Positions 12,241-25,419 of a stretch of 64,000 bases of DNA are shown here, piece after piece. Position 1 is the first letter of the stretch; every line of letters starts with the position of its first letter. The stretch lies in contig VUYV01000329.1 of assembly GCA_008711295.1 (NCBI GenBank), forward strand, positions 377,408-441,407, in the 5' to 3' direction. Below the pieces are notes generated by a model. That model saw only the letters and a list, made by a program, of their open reading frames with translations, was not told the origin of the DNA and ran no database searches. This DNA comes from Anarhynchus alexandrinus. Taxonomy: Eukaryota > Chordata > Aves > Charadriiformes > Charadriidae. The translations under genes were made by a program, and so were the position numbers.

Positions 12241-14249
12241 TTTGAATACGCTGTACCTCATATATATCCTCAGAGGCTAGAAGGCAACTTTAAAGTCATG
12301 ATACTAAGAGTACTGAGCACGCTCGTTTTTGGGAATATTACTGGATACAGATCACTGTTTATAAATGTTGCTGTTTGTGAAGTATCTTGAATCCCAAACG
12401 GCCTTCACAGTGTCACAGCACTATACTTCAGATTGCAGGTTCCAAAATTATTGTCTATATAAAAATAATCTATTAGGGACATTTGAAAGCAATACTGTAA
12501 CCTTCTCGGAAGACGTACTTGCACTTCTTTTATAACCCTAAGAGAATACAGTATAGACAATAAACCCAATAAACCACAGAAGATCTAGGTAAAGACCTGT
12601 CCATACTGCTTGCTGGGAATCCATACTTCTGCTGTCTGAATTCTGAAATTGCATGACACAAGTCAGTATGTTCATATGGTTTATATTGTAAGGCCTAAAT
12701 TAACATTTGAGCTCTTCACAGTCTGTAGGAAGTCAAACAAAAGATGTTTCAGATTTCACAGTTCTAATATTGTCATCTATTTTGTGTATGGTAACAAAAA
12801 AAAAAAAAAATCAAAACAAAGCAAATCATCCAAAAGTCTTATTAAAAACATTGTACTTGTAACAAAATATTTATGCTTCCAAGAAGAGTCTTCACCTCTC
12901 AGAGCAGTTGATGTGTTAATTAGATACAAAATTCTGGATCAGATATTTAACAGAAGAGCCAACTAGAAAAAGCTAAGATAATTTCATTAAGAATCCAACC
13001 CTTAAGTTATGGAGTGAGGAAGGAAAAAAGATCTCCTGAAACCTGATGAGTGAGTAAGACAAAAACGCGATATTTGGTGTTGAACTTGCATCATCTTATG
13101 GATTCCATCCTGTGTATTTGTCAGGGCAATTTATGGAATTCTTTTCTTAATTACTTGATTGTTTACATGAGTCTCTGCAAGTATTTATTATATGGCATTT
13201 AAACAGCCAAAAAGATTGCGACAAATCGTAATAGAACATTTTCCTTAAAGAAGAAAGGCATGTATTTTCACTATTGTAATAATATTCAATCAGATGTGAA
13301 GGTGGAAAATGATGTAGATGTTTGTTATTTGTTCCATGAAATTTAGAAAAATCCTGAAGAGTGGAAAAAATCACTGTAGGTACTCAAAACCAGAATTCCA
13401 TATTTTGTTCTCATTTCTCCAAATACTGAATTATTTACACTTGTCAAGAAATTTTTTGTAGTTTACTGTCTCTTACCGTGTAGAAGAAAAAGAACACTTT
13501 CAATCTTACAATTGTTTGTCAATTAGGAGGAAATATTTGATCTGCTTTCTCCCCTGAAAAAATTCAGTCCCCCCTGTCACTTGCTGTGCATTGCACTCCA
13601 TGCCTTCTTAACGTAACTGATGAAAGCAGGAAATGCGATTCCACCTTTTAAAATGCAAAAGGTACCTACCTACGCCTTGGTTGATAGGATCCTGAAGCAG
13701 ATTTGGTGTGTCAAGTACATAAATTTATCTCCATCTACATTTCATGCCAACCTAGAAAGAACAGATAGCAAACTGTTGGTGGTGTTTTCAAATACAGCAT
13801 AAAATTAACTCCACTCCACAACTAATTGATGCATTCTAAACTGAACAGTGACAGATGAACACCACTCTCCATTTTACTTTGTAGTTTTATAGTAGAGTGT
13901 GATAAAATACTCAAATGTTTGTAATGAAAAAAAGTGTAAAACAGTTTAGATATCAGGTGGCTGGTAGTGAAGAGATTTAATACTAACTACTGCTTTAAAA
14001 AAAGTGGAGGTGGAAGGAAACAGGAGAGAAAACAAAAGATAATTCCTGGAAATTAATGGTAAAAAGAGTCAAGAGTCTCCCTTTGCTTCATCCAGAGTAG
14101 CTGGACTGTTGCAAGAAAATGTATCTTTCTCATCCAAAATTAACAAAATTTTGCTTTAATATAAAACTATAATTTAAAAGAATCTTCGTGGCTTGGCCCG
14201 TATTTGTGTGTATGTACTCGCCACCCATAGTGGGACAGTTGGATGTAGG
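12241..14249. other. AT-rich noncoding stretch, no gene seen
   Basis: Contains an A-run at about 12797-12811 followed by A/C-rich sequence. The 105-codon open frame spanning it (12649-12966) includes a lysine run encoded by that A-run and resembles no protein I know. Nothing else stands out. Confidence 0.55.
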
Positions 14250-14590
14250 TATTGATTCATTACCTGTCTGAATCTTACCATGCTGCCTCCCACCTTACAT
14301 ACAATGTTTTAACACCGTCCTGGTTCACAGTGTGCTTTTCCCACGCTGGCCTGTACGTAGCTGAAAAAGAGCTGCTGACAATTTTCACTTATAATGAAAT
14401 GTTTAAATTGTCCCTGCTCTCCTCCATGTATTTCTGTGGAGTAGAATGTGAAAGGCACGGCAGAGATGTACCTTTGGCATGAGTACTTTAGGTGATCCCA
14501 ATTTCGTGAATCAGCCTCGAGGGAGCCATCACTGGTGATGCAATTTAACTTAGTGTTAAAACTAATCTAAAGATAGGTGTACTGTAAAAA
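14250..14590. other. Noncoding stretch with moderate sequence complexity
   Basis: Higher-complexity, less AT-biased sequence than its surroundings, with no transposon similarity. A 76-codon frame at 14252-14482 has no recognisable domain. It could be part of a conserved element together with the inverted repeat just downstream, but this is not shown. Confidence 0.3.
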
Positions 14591-14660
14591 CTTGCCAGCG
14601 TGGCTCTGTCTGTCAGAGACCTGATGAGTTACCTCCGACCAACACAGAGCTGCTGGCAAA
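14591..14660. repeat. Imperfect inverted repeat (hairpin-forming)
   Basis: Arms TTGCCAGCGTGGCTCTGT (14592-14609) and ACAGAGCTGCTGGCAA (14644-14659) pair with a small internal asymmetry: GTG bulges against T between two perfect blocks. A short inner hairpin GTCT...AGAC sits at 14608-14620. The loop is about 34 nt. It could be a structured RNA element, a miRNA-like precursor or a tiny MITE remnant; no family was recognised. Confidence 0.5.
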
Positions 14661-16189
14661 AGTTAAATTCAGATGTAGTTAAAGACGACAACTAAAGAAC
14701 GCAGACTGACTTTCTCTGGTAAGACTTTACATCCCCCAGGAGAACTAGAATAACTATTTATAAAATAATAATTCTGCTGAGAGATGTTAGCTCCACAGGA
14801 AGGGTGGCAGTTCTCTCACCTAGCGGTTGACATCCAAAAATTGCTGTCAAATTCTAAGATACTTGCCCAAGATCCTCTTAGAGTCAACAGGGAGAAATAG
14901 GCACCATTAGGTAATAACTCTAGATATGTTTCAGGGGTATTTGAGATGATTAACTAACTATTAAATCTTTAGCCTTACATGAGAAGAAATTCATCTTGGT
15001 AACATTTTGCTAACAGTGCATTTCAGGATTGAAGTATTGATAATTAGTTACAAGTGTAGACAAGGCCTAATTTGAGTCCAAAGCACAATGACTGACATTT
15101 TTGTTGTCATACATCATCCCAATATAATCAGTTTTGTACTTTGAGGATTTTATTATGAAGATTGAAACAAGCCTTGTTTAGCATTTCATTTGAATAACTT
15201 CTGTCGTAGGTACAGTGCTTTACATTCCTTCAGGTTCTAAGAATTTTTGCAAACACCTCAGCAGTAAGTCAGTTCATTGTCATATAGATTTCCACGTGAT
15301 TCTGGAAGGGATTTTTTTTTTCTGTGTTTTTGCAAATAAAACTAATTTGCGTTTCATTCTTACTTGCATTGTAAAAGCACTCTGCCTCCTCTGTTCATTG
15401 CTAGAGATTTGAGTAAGATGATTAAGTCAGTCTTGGTGACTGGGCAGATTCTGTTGGACACTGAATGCAAAACCAGTAACTTTTTGTTACTATTCATATC
15501 ATGATCAGGTAGTGGTTGTTTCCTTATCTGGTTCAAAATTAAGTAAGATAATGAAAGATGCATATTGGAGATAAATAAAAATCAGATGTCATGTAGTACT
15601 TACGTAAAGATATCAAGTGCAACTTGGATTTATTTTGTTTTAAATGCACTGTAGTGATTTTTCATGACAGATAATTTGAGAATTCCAAACTTCTGATAGT
15701 TTCATTAACAGAAACATCTGAAGTTCAATTCAGTTTAAATAATGTATTTGCCGAACTAAAATGCACTTGGAGTTGTTTCTGCTTAATATCTTAACATCTA
15801 ATATGAAGCCTGTTTGAACTCTTATCAAAAATCCCAGAAATTGTGCTCTCGTTAGCCTGTTTGTTTCACTTATATTTTTCAACAGCTGCCCTGAAAGTTC
15901 ACACAAAAACCCATATTACAAGAAATCCAACACTACCTCCTGAAGATTTAGAAAACTCTAAAGTGGATTCTACATAACTATTCAAATTCCACATACCTAT
16001 TGAAATAAATGGTAAATTAGTAACTTTCAAAGTATTAGCAGAATTTGCTTAAAATTATAATCAGCTTAATTCAGAATTCTGTCAAGTAGTTTTAAGAGTC
16101 TGGTAAATTAAGCAAGCATATTTCGTTAGGATTTTTTCAAAGTTATGCGATGCTATATTTCGGCAACGGTGTAGATACAGATTTTAGTT
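14661..16189. other. AT-rich noncoding stretch, nothing specific seen
   Basis: No gene or mobile element recognised. A weak TTGCCCAAGATC word near 14866 recalls MIR-type SINEs, but the flanks do not extend the match. Confidence 0.5.
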
Positions 16190-16400
16190 ATTACCTGCCA
16201 TCATTAATGACAGTGCTTAATGTTTAGCCTCTCCATGCTGTGATCCCTTCTGACTTTGTAGAGCTATGGGTATAATGTCATTGAAAATCCAAGTACTTAC
16301 ATAGATGACTGCAATTAATGTTAAAGGGAATTGGAGATTTATATGTGCCACTGCCATTATCACTAATGGAAATTTCACATGTAAATTGCCATGCATGGAA
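16190..16400. promoter_or_regulatory. Homeodomain-motif-rich, enhancer-like block (candidate)
   Basis: Contains the perfect dyad TCATTAATGA (16201-16210), GCAATTAATG (16311-16320), a repeated CACTAATGG/GCCATTAT theme and the perfect palindrome CCATGCATGG (16389-16398). No transposon similarity. The dense TAAT cores in non-repetitive sequence resemble vertebrate developmental enhancers. Conservation data are lacking, so this is a candidate only. Confidence 0.3.
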
Positions 16401-19400
16401 ATAATATGCTTCTTAGTACCCTTTATCTAAAAGTCATCTGTGCAAGCAGTCAATTTGAATCATAAATTCGGTCCTCTTACACCATGGCAAATATTTCTTT
16501 TTTAAAAATCAGGTTACCGATTTTAATGTTAAGAATTGTCTTTATACCATTTGAATTATTGAAAATTAAAGGGTAGCGTATGCCTGACTGTGACATGCAG
16601 CTTCCATTGATTTCTTGAGATCATAGGCAAATGCAACTTTATACACAACGTTGGGAACTCACAACTCTACCACAGCTTCTGTGGTGTACTTGCTCACAGG
16701 AAACCGTGAGTGGTAGGCATCAAGAATGGCCAAGCTTCAAAAGATAATTGCTAACCCCTTAGCCCTAAAATGAGCCCTTGAAATGGTGTATTTATCTAGG
16801 GCATCTCTGAAAGCTCTTCATGAGGAAAAAGTCGCACCCATTGATTTGAGGGTACAAGGCATTAAGATCTTAGCGAGGGATGTTATTCTCTGTCCTCTGG
16901 AAGTAATGTAGGCAATAAAAGGTAAAGAAATCAGGTTATAATGTGCAATGCTCTCTACTGTCTGGGAAAAATGCAAATATCTTTGCAGCCTTGAAGAGTA
17001 CGCAATCCCACGATGACAGGGATAAAAGTTGGATCAGCCAGCTCTCACCACATGGAAGTGCAGGACAACTGATGTAGGCTACTGCTTTGTCGCAGTTGCT
17101 TTGACAAGACCAAAAAAAAGATGTTAGCTTATGTGGACAGTGCAAAAGGTCATCTGAGATACAGATGTTGTGGTTTGGCACGGCAACGTAGAAGAGTGAA
17201 ATATAGTTTAGGAGATTGAGTGCAAGGCTGCCAAATTGCAGTGCAGGGACAGCTGAAATGATCAAAAAGCAAACTGAGCCAACGGAGCATACGGAGCTGT
17301 CTTAAGCTACTTGCATTGGTAAACTTCAGACTGACATTGACATGGCTATCAAAAATAGTGTAGACGCAGCTATGGAGAAGAAAGAGCTAGGACAATGAAC
17401 TTGGGAGCCAGGTGTCTGAAAGGTCTTAAAAGGAAGGATGCAATATTAATGGAGAGTACTGGTTTGCAGTCCTTCTCTCAGAACCTTTACAGTATTTTAT
17501 GCGGTGCTGGTTTACCACCAGAAGCAGTCCTTGTAGTCCTGACTGGAACTGAGGATCCTGCAGGGCAAACGCCCTGCTGACTGTAATATATATCTGCCTT
17601 TTTGCTTCCTTTCTGCACAGTGAAAGCGCTTCACCGAGGCAGCGCACAGCCTGGATCGGTGCGATGGCGTGTGAGTTGGAGCAGGCCAAGTTTGATAACC
17701 AACATTGCCTTGAGGTTATTGCATTAAAAAAGGCTACTATTTAATGTTGTTCTTTGATCCATTCCCTCTGTCTCAAAGGTAGATGTAGAAATCAAAGCCG
17801 AGAAGCAAGGTTTTGCTGTGAGTCTCAGCTGTGTTTACAACTCGTAGTGGAGTTGCGCTGTTGCAGCGCAGATAATTGGGACTGTGCCAAGTAGTGTTCT
17901 GCATCCGGAGTAGTTACCTCAGACACGTGAGGCTTCTTGCTCGTTGTTATCCCGTATTAGAAAACAATTTCCACTGGATAAAATTTATGCAATATAATGA
18001 TCTGTAACCTTAGAATGAAAAATTTGTGGAAGTGTTTTACGTATTACCTACAATGTTGTTTGGTGGGTTTTTTTTATTTTATTAAAGTTCTTCATGCCAC
18101 TCGAGCATTCTAGATAACTTTCTAGATTTCTTTTTTTTAAGTATAAAGTCTCTAAATAGCAAAGATGATCTACTTTTGTTGTACCCTTGCTTCTAGACTT
18201 CATAGCAATTATCCTAACCTCCATATCTGCACCGCATAAACCACATTTTTCTTCTTAATATGCTTCCTAAGACAAAAAGAGCTATACAACTGTTGCATCC
18301 GTGTCCCCAGTACCATCTTAGCCCCCAAAACTAATTCCTCAGATTTGACAGAAAGTGGAAATTTCAGATATTTAAGGTCCTATAGGTTCCATATAGTAAG
18401 AGCTTCAGGGAGTGGCTTCAACCTAAAAATCGGCTGTTATCTCGACATCAGAAAATCCGTGCAGGAAAAGGGCCACATATATGCTGCAAAATGACTTAAA
18501 AAACAAACAAAAAAAAATCAGTCAAAGCTTGTAACTGTAAAATATATACCTATGGAAAAGCTGTCAGTTGCTTCATTAATTACAGGGTCCAGGTAAGAAG
18601 TTGTTTAAATTTTGGTGGTATTACCTCTGCAGAACTGACTACTTACTCACGTTATACCATGAGAAAGAAGAGCACAGTTAATCTTTTCTACATTTGTACA
18701 TCGTTCTTGTATGCTTCTGTCATTTCCCCCGTTCTCACTCTGGAGTTCCTCTTGCTTCTGATTCCCTCTTGCACTTCCACTGCAGTACCGTCTTTGAAAG
18801 CAGGAATGACCTTCTTTCGAGTGTATTTCAACAGCCTTACAATTCTGCATAGCAAAACTGTACAACCGCATGTAATTACTTTTATAGTTTTCTTTTCCTT
18901 TCTTCATCTCTAAGAGTCATAGATAAGCATTTTAAAATTTTTGATGTGACCAGGATGCCTTTTTTACATTTGACTGCTATTAGTGCCTCATTTCTCTTAT
19001 GTTCCTGAGATGGTGAGGTCTGTGGTTTGCAATTTTTTTTTCTTTGTTGTTTTATTGGGAATTTCATAGACTGCAGTTTCCTTTGATTTCATTATACAGT
19101 AGCACGCATCACTTTAAAATGTAAACCATTGTGATAGTCTAAACTAAATGTTCATTTAATTTCCAAGGCTAAAAAAGAGCAATGTTAGGATGTTAAGAAC
19201 AAAGTATTAAAGAACACATTTTCAGTGTATAGTGTAAACAAAACCTGATGCATTTTCATGTACTGAAGTGCTCTAGGTAAAACCTAACAGAGAGAGTAGG
19301 TTTTACTTAATCTATTAAGCACATTTATGAAGACATTACCTTTTATCTACACTGGATGTGTTACCTAATGAGCTCAAATCAGACCTCCTAGGTTTAAATA

Positions 19401-20689
19401 ATTCCATAATGGAGGTTTAGACATAGCCATACCCTTTTTCTTTCTGCTTTGTAGGAGTTTGTGCTTCGGATGTTAAAATATTAACACTCCCACTGTACCA
19501 GGATTACGTGATATCGTTAATGGCCATGTACCTGCTCCAGGTCAACATGCTGAGAGCAGTAGTAGAGTAAAACATTCTGATCAAGTTATTCTGTTTATTA
19601 ATAATACAAATATCATATTTGCTTGATTTGCATAATGCAAAATTCTCTGTTTTAACTTTGCTCTCCTTAACCAGAAATTCAATTGCTTTTTTTATGGTTT
19701 TTTTTTTACATAACTTTTACATTGGCATAGACTTTGACATACCTCACTCATAAAATATCCCAATAATGCTGCACTCTTAGTAAAGTTCCTTTAAAATGAA
19801 AAATTGCATTGCAATTTCACTGTTCGTTAACTATTCCCAAGTCTTAATATCGTGAAGAGCTTCTACTTTATCTCCATAGCAAAATATATGAAAGGTGCTT
19901 TTTCTTCTTCTTCTTTTGTCCTAATTAGTTTTTCTATCTTTCTCTTTAGCAAAACATATGAAGAAATTACAGCTTTCTACCCAGATTTGTTTTAGCCTAG
20001 TGAAACAATTTAGTTAGGCAAATGGCATCTTCAAAGATGGTTATCATCAGCTGATAATTTCAACTTTTTAATTTATTCCAAGTGTTTCACATGCAATCTT
20101 CCTGGATTCATAAATGATGAAGCTTTGGGATTTTTGAAGGCAATGATACTATATTAAAGTACTACTTAAAAGTTATGGAGATACATTGTTAGTTTATAAA
20201 TCTAACCTTTCTTCTAGTCTCATGCATTGGAGGTACAGGGAAAGAACATAAACCTGATATGATGATGATGAAAGCAAGAAATAAGAAATCGTAAAATGCC
20301 GTGAATTGCATTCTTAAATCTCTCCTATTGTCAAAATCTGAGCGCTTAACTGGAAAAATAACTTTGTTAACTCAATTTCCTTCTCAGCAAAAAGATCTAT
20401 ATAATAGGGTTTGAGTTTGTTTTACGCTGTTCTGGATCTCTCTTCCTGTCAATTGTATCAAAGGTTATGTTGAAAATGAAAGAAGTTAATTATTTTTTTT
20501 TCTGGGAGAGAAAGATATCCTTTAGTGTGTCCTGTGCCTTTCCATAGCAACGTGCATTTATTTTGACAGCAAAACTTCTCTTTCAAGTGTAGAAGAGAAT
20601 AGATGACTGAATACAACAAAAACCTTTCAAATAAGGGAAGCCATTTGGAATTTTGGAGACCCAAAGTGTTTCCTGCCCAATGGACTTAG
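16401..20689. other. Noncoding stretch, no gene recognised
   Basis: Open frames at 16936-17265 (minus), 17395-17689 (both strands) and 18647-18913 (both strands) show no domain, codon pattern or homology I recognise. A CTT-repeat patch lies near 19901-19917. The part from 16600 to 17900 is slightly less AT-rich than its surroundings. Confidence 0.5.
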
Positions 20690-20990
20690 CTTTTATTGAG
20701 GACAGTCATAAATAACTTTAAAATATTCCAGTGTGATAGGATGGAGCTGCAGATTAGGTCATTATGGAATTATAGTTCCCTTGCTTAATGATTTTACAAA
20801 ATTGCCTGGCAATCCAACAAAGAGAAGGAGCACAACGTGGTGAATGCAGGCTAATTAAACCAATAATTGCTTCTTGTTGTGTTCCCAGATAATGTGCCCC
20901 TGATAATTTTAAATGAAGTCTTGAAGCTGACTTCTTGAATGAAATGCTGTGCTAGTTAAAGCTTCACTAACTCTCCGTGTGCTTGGAAAC
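20690..20990. promoter_or_regulatory. Enhancer-like block (candidate conserved noncoding element)
   Basis: Repeat-free sequence with GATTAGGTCATTATGGAATT (20752-20771), CTAATTAAAC (20851-20860), CCAATAATTG (20860-20869) and TGATAATTTTAAATGAAG. Several TAAT/ATTA cores occur within a few tens of bases. This looks like vertebrate conserved noncoding sequence. No alignment is available, so confidence is limited. Confidence 0.3.
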
Positions 20991-21461
20991 TGGCCTACTT
21001 CTCAAGGTCCCTCGCATTGCTCCGACAAATATTGCCATGGCACGCGAAGACTACAGGAATAGCTTCCCTGTATGTCAGGTAATGGGGCCCTGAATTTCTG
21101 TGTTTTCCCTCTTTGCAATATTGTGACTAGATCGTCTGATTTCCCCAAACAATTCTGAAATTAGAGGCTGCAAATTAAGGCTTTGATGTTTGAAGTTCTG
21201 CTCCCCCTCCCTTTTTTTTTTTTTTAGGACTTAGGAAAAGATGCAAACTTCTGTGTATCTCAGGAATCCTTGTGTAAATCTAGAGTAACTCCGTCGAGAT
21301 TTATGCGGATTTTTTTGAGTTATATCTGTGTCAATGCAAGTATGTGACTGTTGACTGGCAGCTATGTTTAGAACTTGGGAAATATTTCATGAAGTCCCCA
21401 AGAATTTCAAGGTGACCTTCAAAGAGATATGAGGAACAATTTGGGAACTTTTAATGCTGAA

Positions 21462-21499
21462 TTTAGAGGAAGAGTCTTTTTTTAGAGGAAGAGTCTTTG
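21462..21499. repeat. Two-copy 19-bp tandem duplication
   Basis: TTTAGAGGAAGAGTCTTTT (21462-21480) is followed directly by TTTAGAGGAAGAGTCTTTG (21481-21499), with 18 of 19 bases identical. This indicates a recent slippage-type duplication. Confidence 0.9.
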
Positions 21500-23762
21500 T
21501 CAGTTAATCGGTTAAAAGGACTTCTTCAGATGAATTGTAAGTATGAACTCTGGTACAGATATATATGCTCATCGTGCGATCTCACCTCTGCAAATAAATA
21601 CATGTTGTTTGCGTTTGTTAAATAGTATGTATTTTAGGTCACATATAGTCTGATAGAACACCTGCTTTATCATGAATTACAATTTTATGAAACCATAGAA
21701 GTGAAGGATCTGCTCCTTTATCTTAATACTATTTGATATTGTGTAATCTTGGGTAAATATGTGTCTTTTCTCCATTGGTGCTTAATGATTTTTACTATAA
21801 TACTGGACTGCAGTCTAATATGTTTCCACTTTTTTTTTTTTTGTTCTGAATTATCCCTGTGTTATTTGAGTGGAATGACATAAAGGAAAAAACAGGTAGG
21901 TTTTCGAAAGGGTTGCTTAACCGTTATCATCAGGACCTTCAAAGTTAGACAAAGTATGTATTACTGATTTAGGAACTGTGAATTGATTCTGTCTCAGTAT
22001 AAGAGATAAGTGTGATGTATTAGACTGGTCTGAGAAGTGCAATGCATGTTTTTGGATGTGTGATTGCATTTTAAGTATTACCCAAAAGTACTTCTTTAGG
22101 AAACTAAGCATACAAAATAAAAACATAGATGTAATTTTCAACGTTTATTTTCTAGTACTGAGAACCTATTTAAAATCACAGCTTCTGGAATTATGAATAG
22201 AGACAGGGTTGTCAGTCCATTACTGGTACCTATCATATCACACAATGCACATATGATGTGACCTCTGCAATCTGCTGTAATAGCCTGAAAACAAAAATCA
22301 GACCCTGTTAGATCACATGAGCAAAAATTCCCATTGGTATTCACAAAATAGGGAAAGTCAAATCTGGCAGCAGAACTTGCCAATAGTCACTTTTGTATTA
22401 ATTCTTACAGTAAATGTTCATGACCGAAATTCGTAACTACGCAAAATGCCTCCCAGAATTTGTAGTCTTGTAAATTGGTAAGTATACACTTAGGAATTGT
22501 GAAACTGCATTTTTTGTTGGCTTTTTAATGAGAGATAGCTCCAGTATATCTTAGTTGGCAGCAACTGGGCAATGAAAAGCAATATTGCTAGTGAAGGTTT
22601 TATTTCTATTTGCTCTGTGTCTTGTTAAGCTTTACTGATATAAAACCATCTGTTTAAAAAGCTGTAAAAAACAGACTGCCAACACACATAAAAGCTAAGC
22701 GCAACAAAATAGTCTTAATATCTACTGGCTGATAACTCAGTGCAATGTAAAAATGCCTGAAGATGGAGGGCTGGATGGAGAGGAAGACAATCAGTTACGT
22801 AGAGACAAACCTTAGTTTCCAACCAGGTGGCTGTGCTATTTATGATTGATAGTAATCACTTCATTTTTCTGTAGTGAATATTTATTTGCGCTCTGATAAT
22901 TTCTTCTTATTTAAATTGTCTTGAAATAGCTTTAAATATTACATAAAAGTATATATTTTTAGCTTTGTTGGGCTATACACGACCTAAATATAAGCGAGCC
23001 AGGTGTAATTTAAACTGATAATACAAATGTTGTAAGGAGGTACATGTAAGAGCAATAATGTCACTCATACCAGGACACTGAAAAGCTCAGTGTTATATTG
23101 GGTGAACCATCAAGTAACTGACCTTTTACCATTATCTCAGAAACAAGCTGAAAAAATTATCTAATGTCAGCAATTTGTCAATAAAAAGATTTTCCAATGT
23201 ATTTGTCCCCAGTATGTTTTAAAGTAATACTGGCAAAATGAATGAGGTACTTTAAAGTTATGTGCATTACTTTATGTGAATACTTTATTTAAATCTCTCA
23301 TTGAAAGTTGAAAAATTATTGGAACTGGCTGTAAAATTTTTCATAAGACCTAGTTGTGTTTCCAAAAATGAGAAATAGGGAAGCAAGTGTTGCATTTTAA
23401 CTGCAAGACCTTAATGACAAATGCATCTTAATCATGCAACAAGTATAGAAAGCTAATATAGAATTGTGCATAGTAGTTAACTTTTTCCTATGCATATACC
23501 AAATAAATATACTAAAGAAATTCTCTTCACATGAAAAGATGGTTTACTAATCAACTGAATTATTCACAGTGATTGTTAAATCATAGAATAATCTATAAGC
23601 AATAAAGATCCCAATCCTGAGAAAGTACAAATCTAGATTTAGCACTCTTCACTATGAGCTCACCAACATGTAATATATAACTTTTTCAAGAATAGGGCAA
23701 AATATGCTTTCTTGATAGTTCATAAATACTATTCTATATTATTTTGCATTAAATATTATCTG

Positions 23763-23849
23763 TCGGGTCACATGTCTATAATTAAAATACTGAGAGCACT
23801 TGTNATCGGGTCACATGTTGTCTATAATTAAAATACTGAGAGCACTTGT
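23763..23849. other. Probable false duplication at an assembly join (N at 23804)
   Basis: A 41-base segment (23763-23803, starting TCGGGTCACATG) is repeated almost exactly at 23806-23849 on the other side of a single N at 23804. The second copy has a 3-base insertion after CACATGT. Near-identical flanks around an N are the signature of two contig ends joined without their overlap being merged. Confidence 0.8.
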
Positions 23850-24170
23850 GTAAAAAATTTTGTGACAAAATACAGACACTTTTCATCAATGAAATCAATA
23901 ATTGATCACTAATGATGAATTGTTAAATAGACCTTTATTTGTTGTCCCCAAGCAGCACAGTTCCGCTGCTGTTGGTTAAAAAAGGACAACGTACCAAGAG
24001 AGGAAACAAGAGAAGCAGTAAAATAAAAGAAGGGAAATCGCTGTCAGAAAATGCAATAAATGCAATAAAATCATTGTCAAACCTAGATCTTATGAGGTGG
24101 AAAACTTTAATTTTGATTGATACTCATGATTACAAGTTTAGAAATGATTATATTGATTAAATGATTATAT

Positions 24171-24212
24171 GATTAAAGCTAAGAAATTAAAGTTAAGAGA
24201 TTAAAGTTAAGA
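24171..24212. repeat. 14-bp tandem repeat, three copies
   Basis: GATTAAAGCTAAGA, AATTAAAGTTAAGA and GATTAAAGTTAAGA stand head to tail. The preceding 24145-24170 sequence contains related TGATTA words. Confidence 0.85.
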
Positions 24213-25419
24213 TATGCAATAAAGCACTTATTTTCAATGCAGTATGTGATCTGTGAGGGAGAATATAACAGCAAAACTAATGTATAAACAGTGGCAAGAA
24301 ATGAAAATACACCTGAACACAGCTTTGAGATATAATTATTAGAGTATTGTATCTACTTGTGTCCATATATCATGAAGCAACAGAGATTTTCAGATGAAAT
24401 GAGCTACATGAATGATTTGGTCTGGGAAATATGTTATGTACTAAAAAGATTGATCCATTTCATTTTTCTGAAAGAAAATGAAGTGGCTTGACAGCCTATA
24501 ACTACCTTTCTCAGTCTTCTGACAGCAGCTTTCTTATTTTTCAAATAGAAAAGTCAGAATGAGATCTGGAGTCAGACTAAAAATAAAGTGACAAAAGTTG
24601 AGGTAATTAAGCATTAAACACTTGAACGGTTATTTATGGGCAACAGGATTTGAAGATTTGTGTGGCTCTATGGATACAGACCTTGATTATGTGTTTAACT
24701 TTCAGGGCTATCGTTATTAAATACATATACTTAAAGTGTTTAACAGTGGGTTTAATACCTTTAAAATATGTCTTAGTGATTTTTATACTCATTCCATTTA
24801 CATAGCATTTTAAAAAATGACACTCTTAAAATCAGTGGGTACACACACACTTGCTTTTTAGCAAGGCTTTAATATTTATTTGTATTTATTTTTAATGGCT
24901 AAGTAACAGATGGTTAGGCTTAAAGCACCATTCCCCTGGGTATGTAAAATAGGCAAAGACGTGAGAAGAAATGAAAGGGAGAAGAGCAAAACAGATGTTG
25001 TGAAGCTGTTGCTGATGGTGAAGCAGCGGAGGATAAGCAGTTGTCTTCCAACTTCACCAATCAGTCCTGCAAAGGTGTTGACCACTTGTGAGAGATTATA
25101 CGATGGCATTTGTTTCTCTGAAGATGGATGAAATGTTTGCCTGGGCTTTGAATGTAAATTGAAAGGAAATAGGCTAACTGGCCCTTTTTCATTCAGTCTT
25201 GAAACTACATTAAAAAGACTGCCACCTGTAGTTCCAAATATTGTTCATACTTATAAACAAAACTTCTTGCGCATTTCTTTGGAAACTGTTTCTTCTCAAA
25301 ACTGCCAGCAATACTTTGGAAATCTAAGAGTATTTTAACCACTTCATAACTGATAAATAGCACATAATAGCTAATACATATGACTTTTTTACATACTAGA
25401 TGAATAAGCGTGTTTGATT

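Larger units (their letters stand above)
20991..25419. other. AT-rich noncoding stretch with small tandem repeats
   Basis: No gene recognised. It includes the 19-bp tandem duplication at 21462-21499, the N-flanking duplication at 23763-23849 and a 14-bp repeat at 24171-24212, listed separately. T-runs occur near 21211 and 21831. A CA-dinucleotide patch lies at about 24841. Confidence 0.55.

Noticed and set aside
12649..12966. 105-codon frame with a lysine run
   Set aside because: The lysine run is encoded by an A-homopolymer; the rest resembles nothing known.
14860..14905. MIR-like TTGCCCAAGATC word
   Set aside because: The match does not extend on either side.
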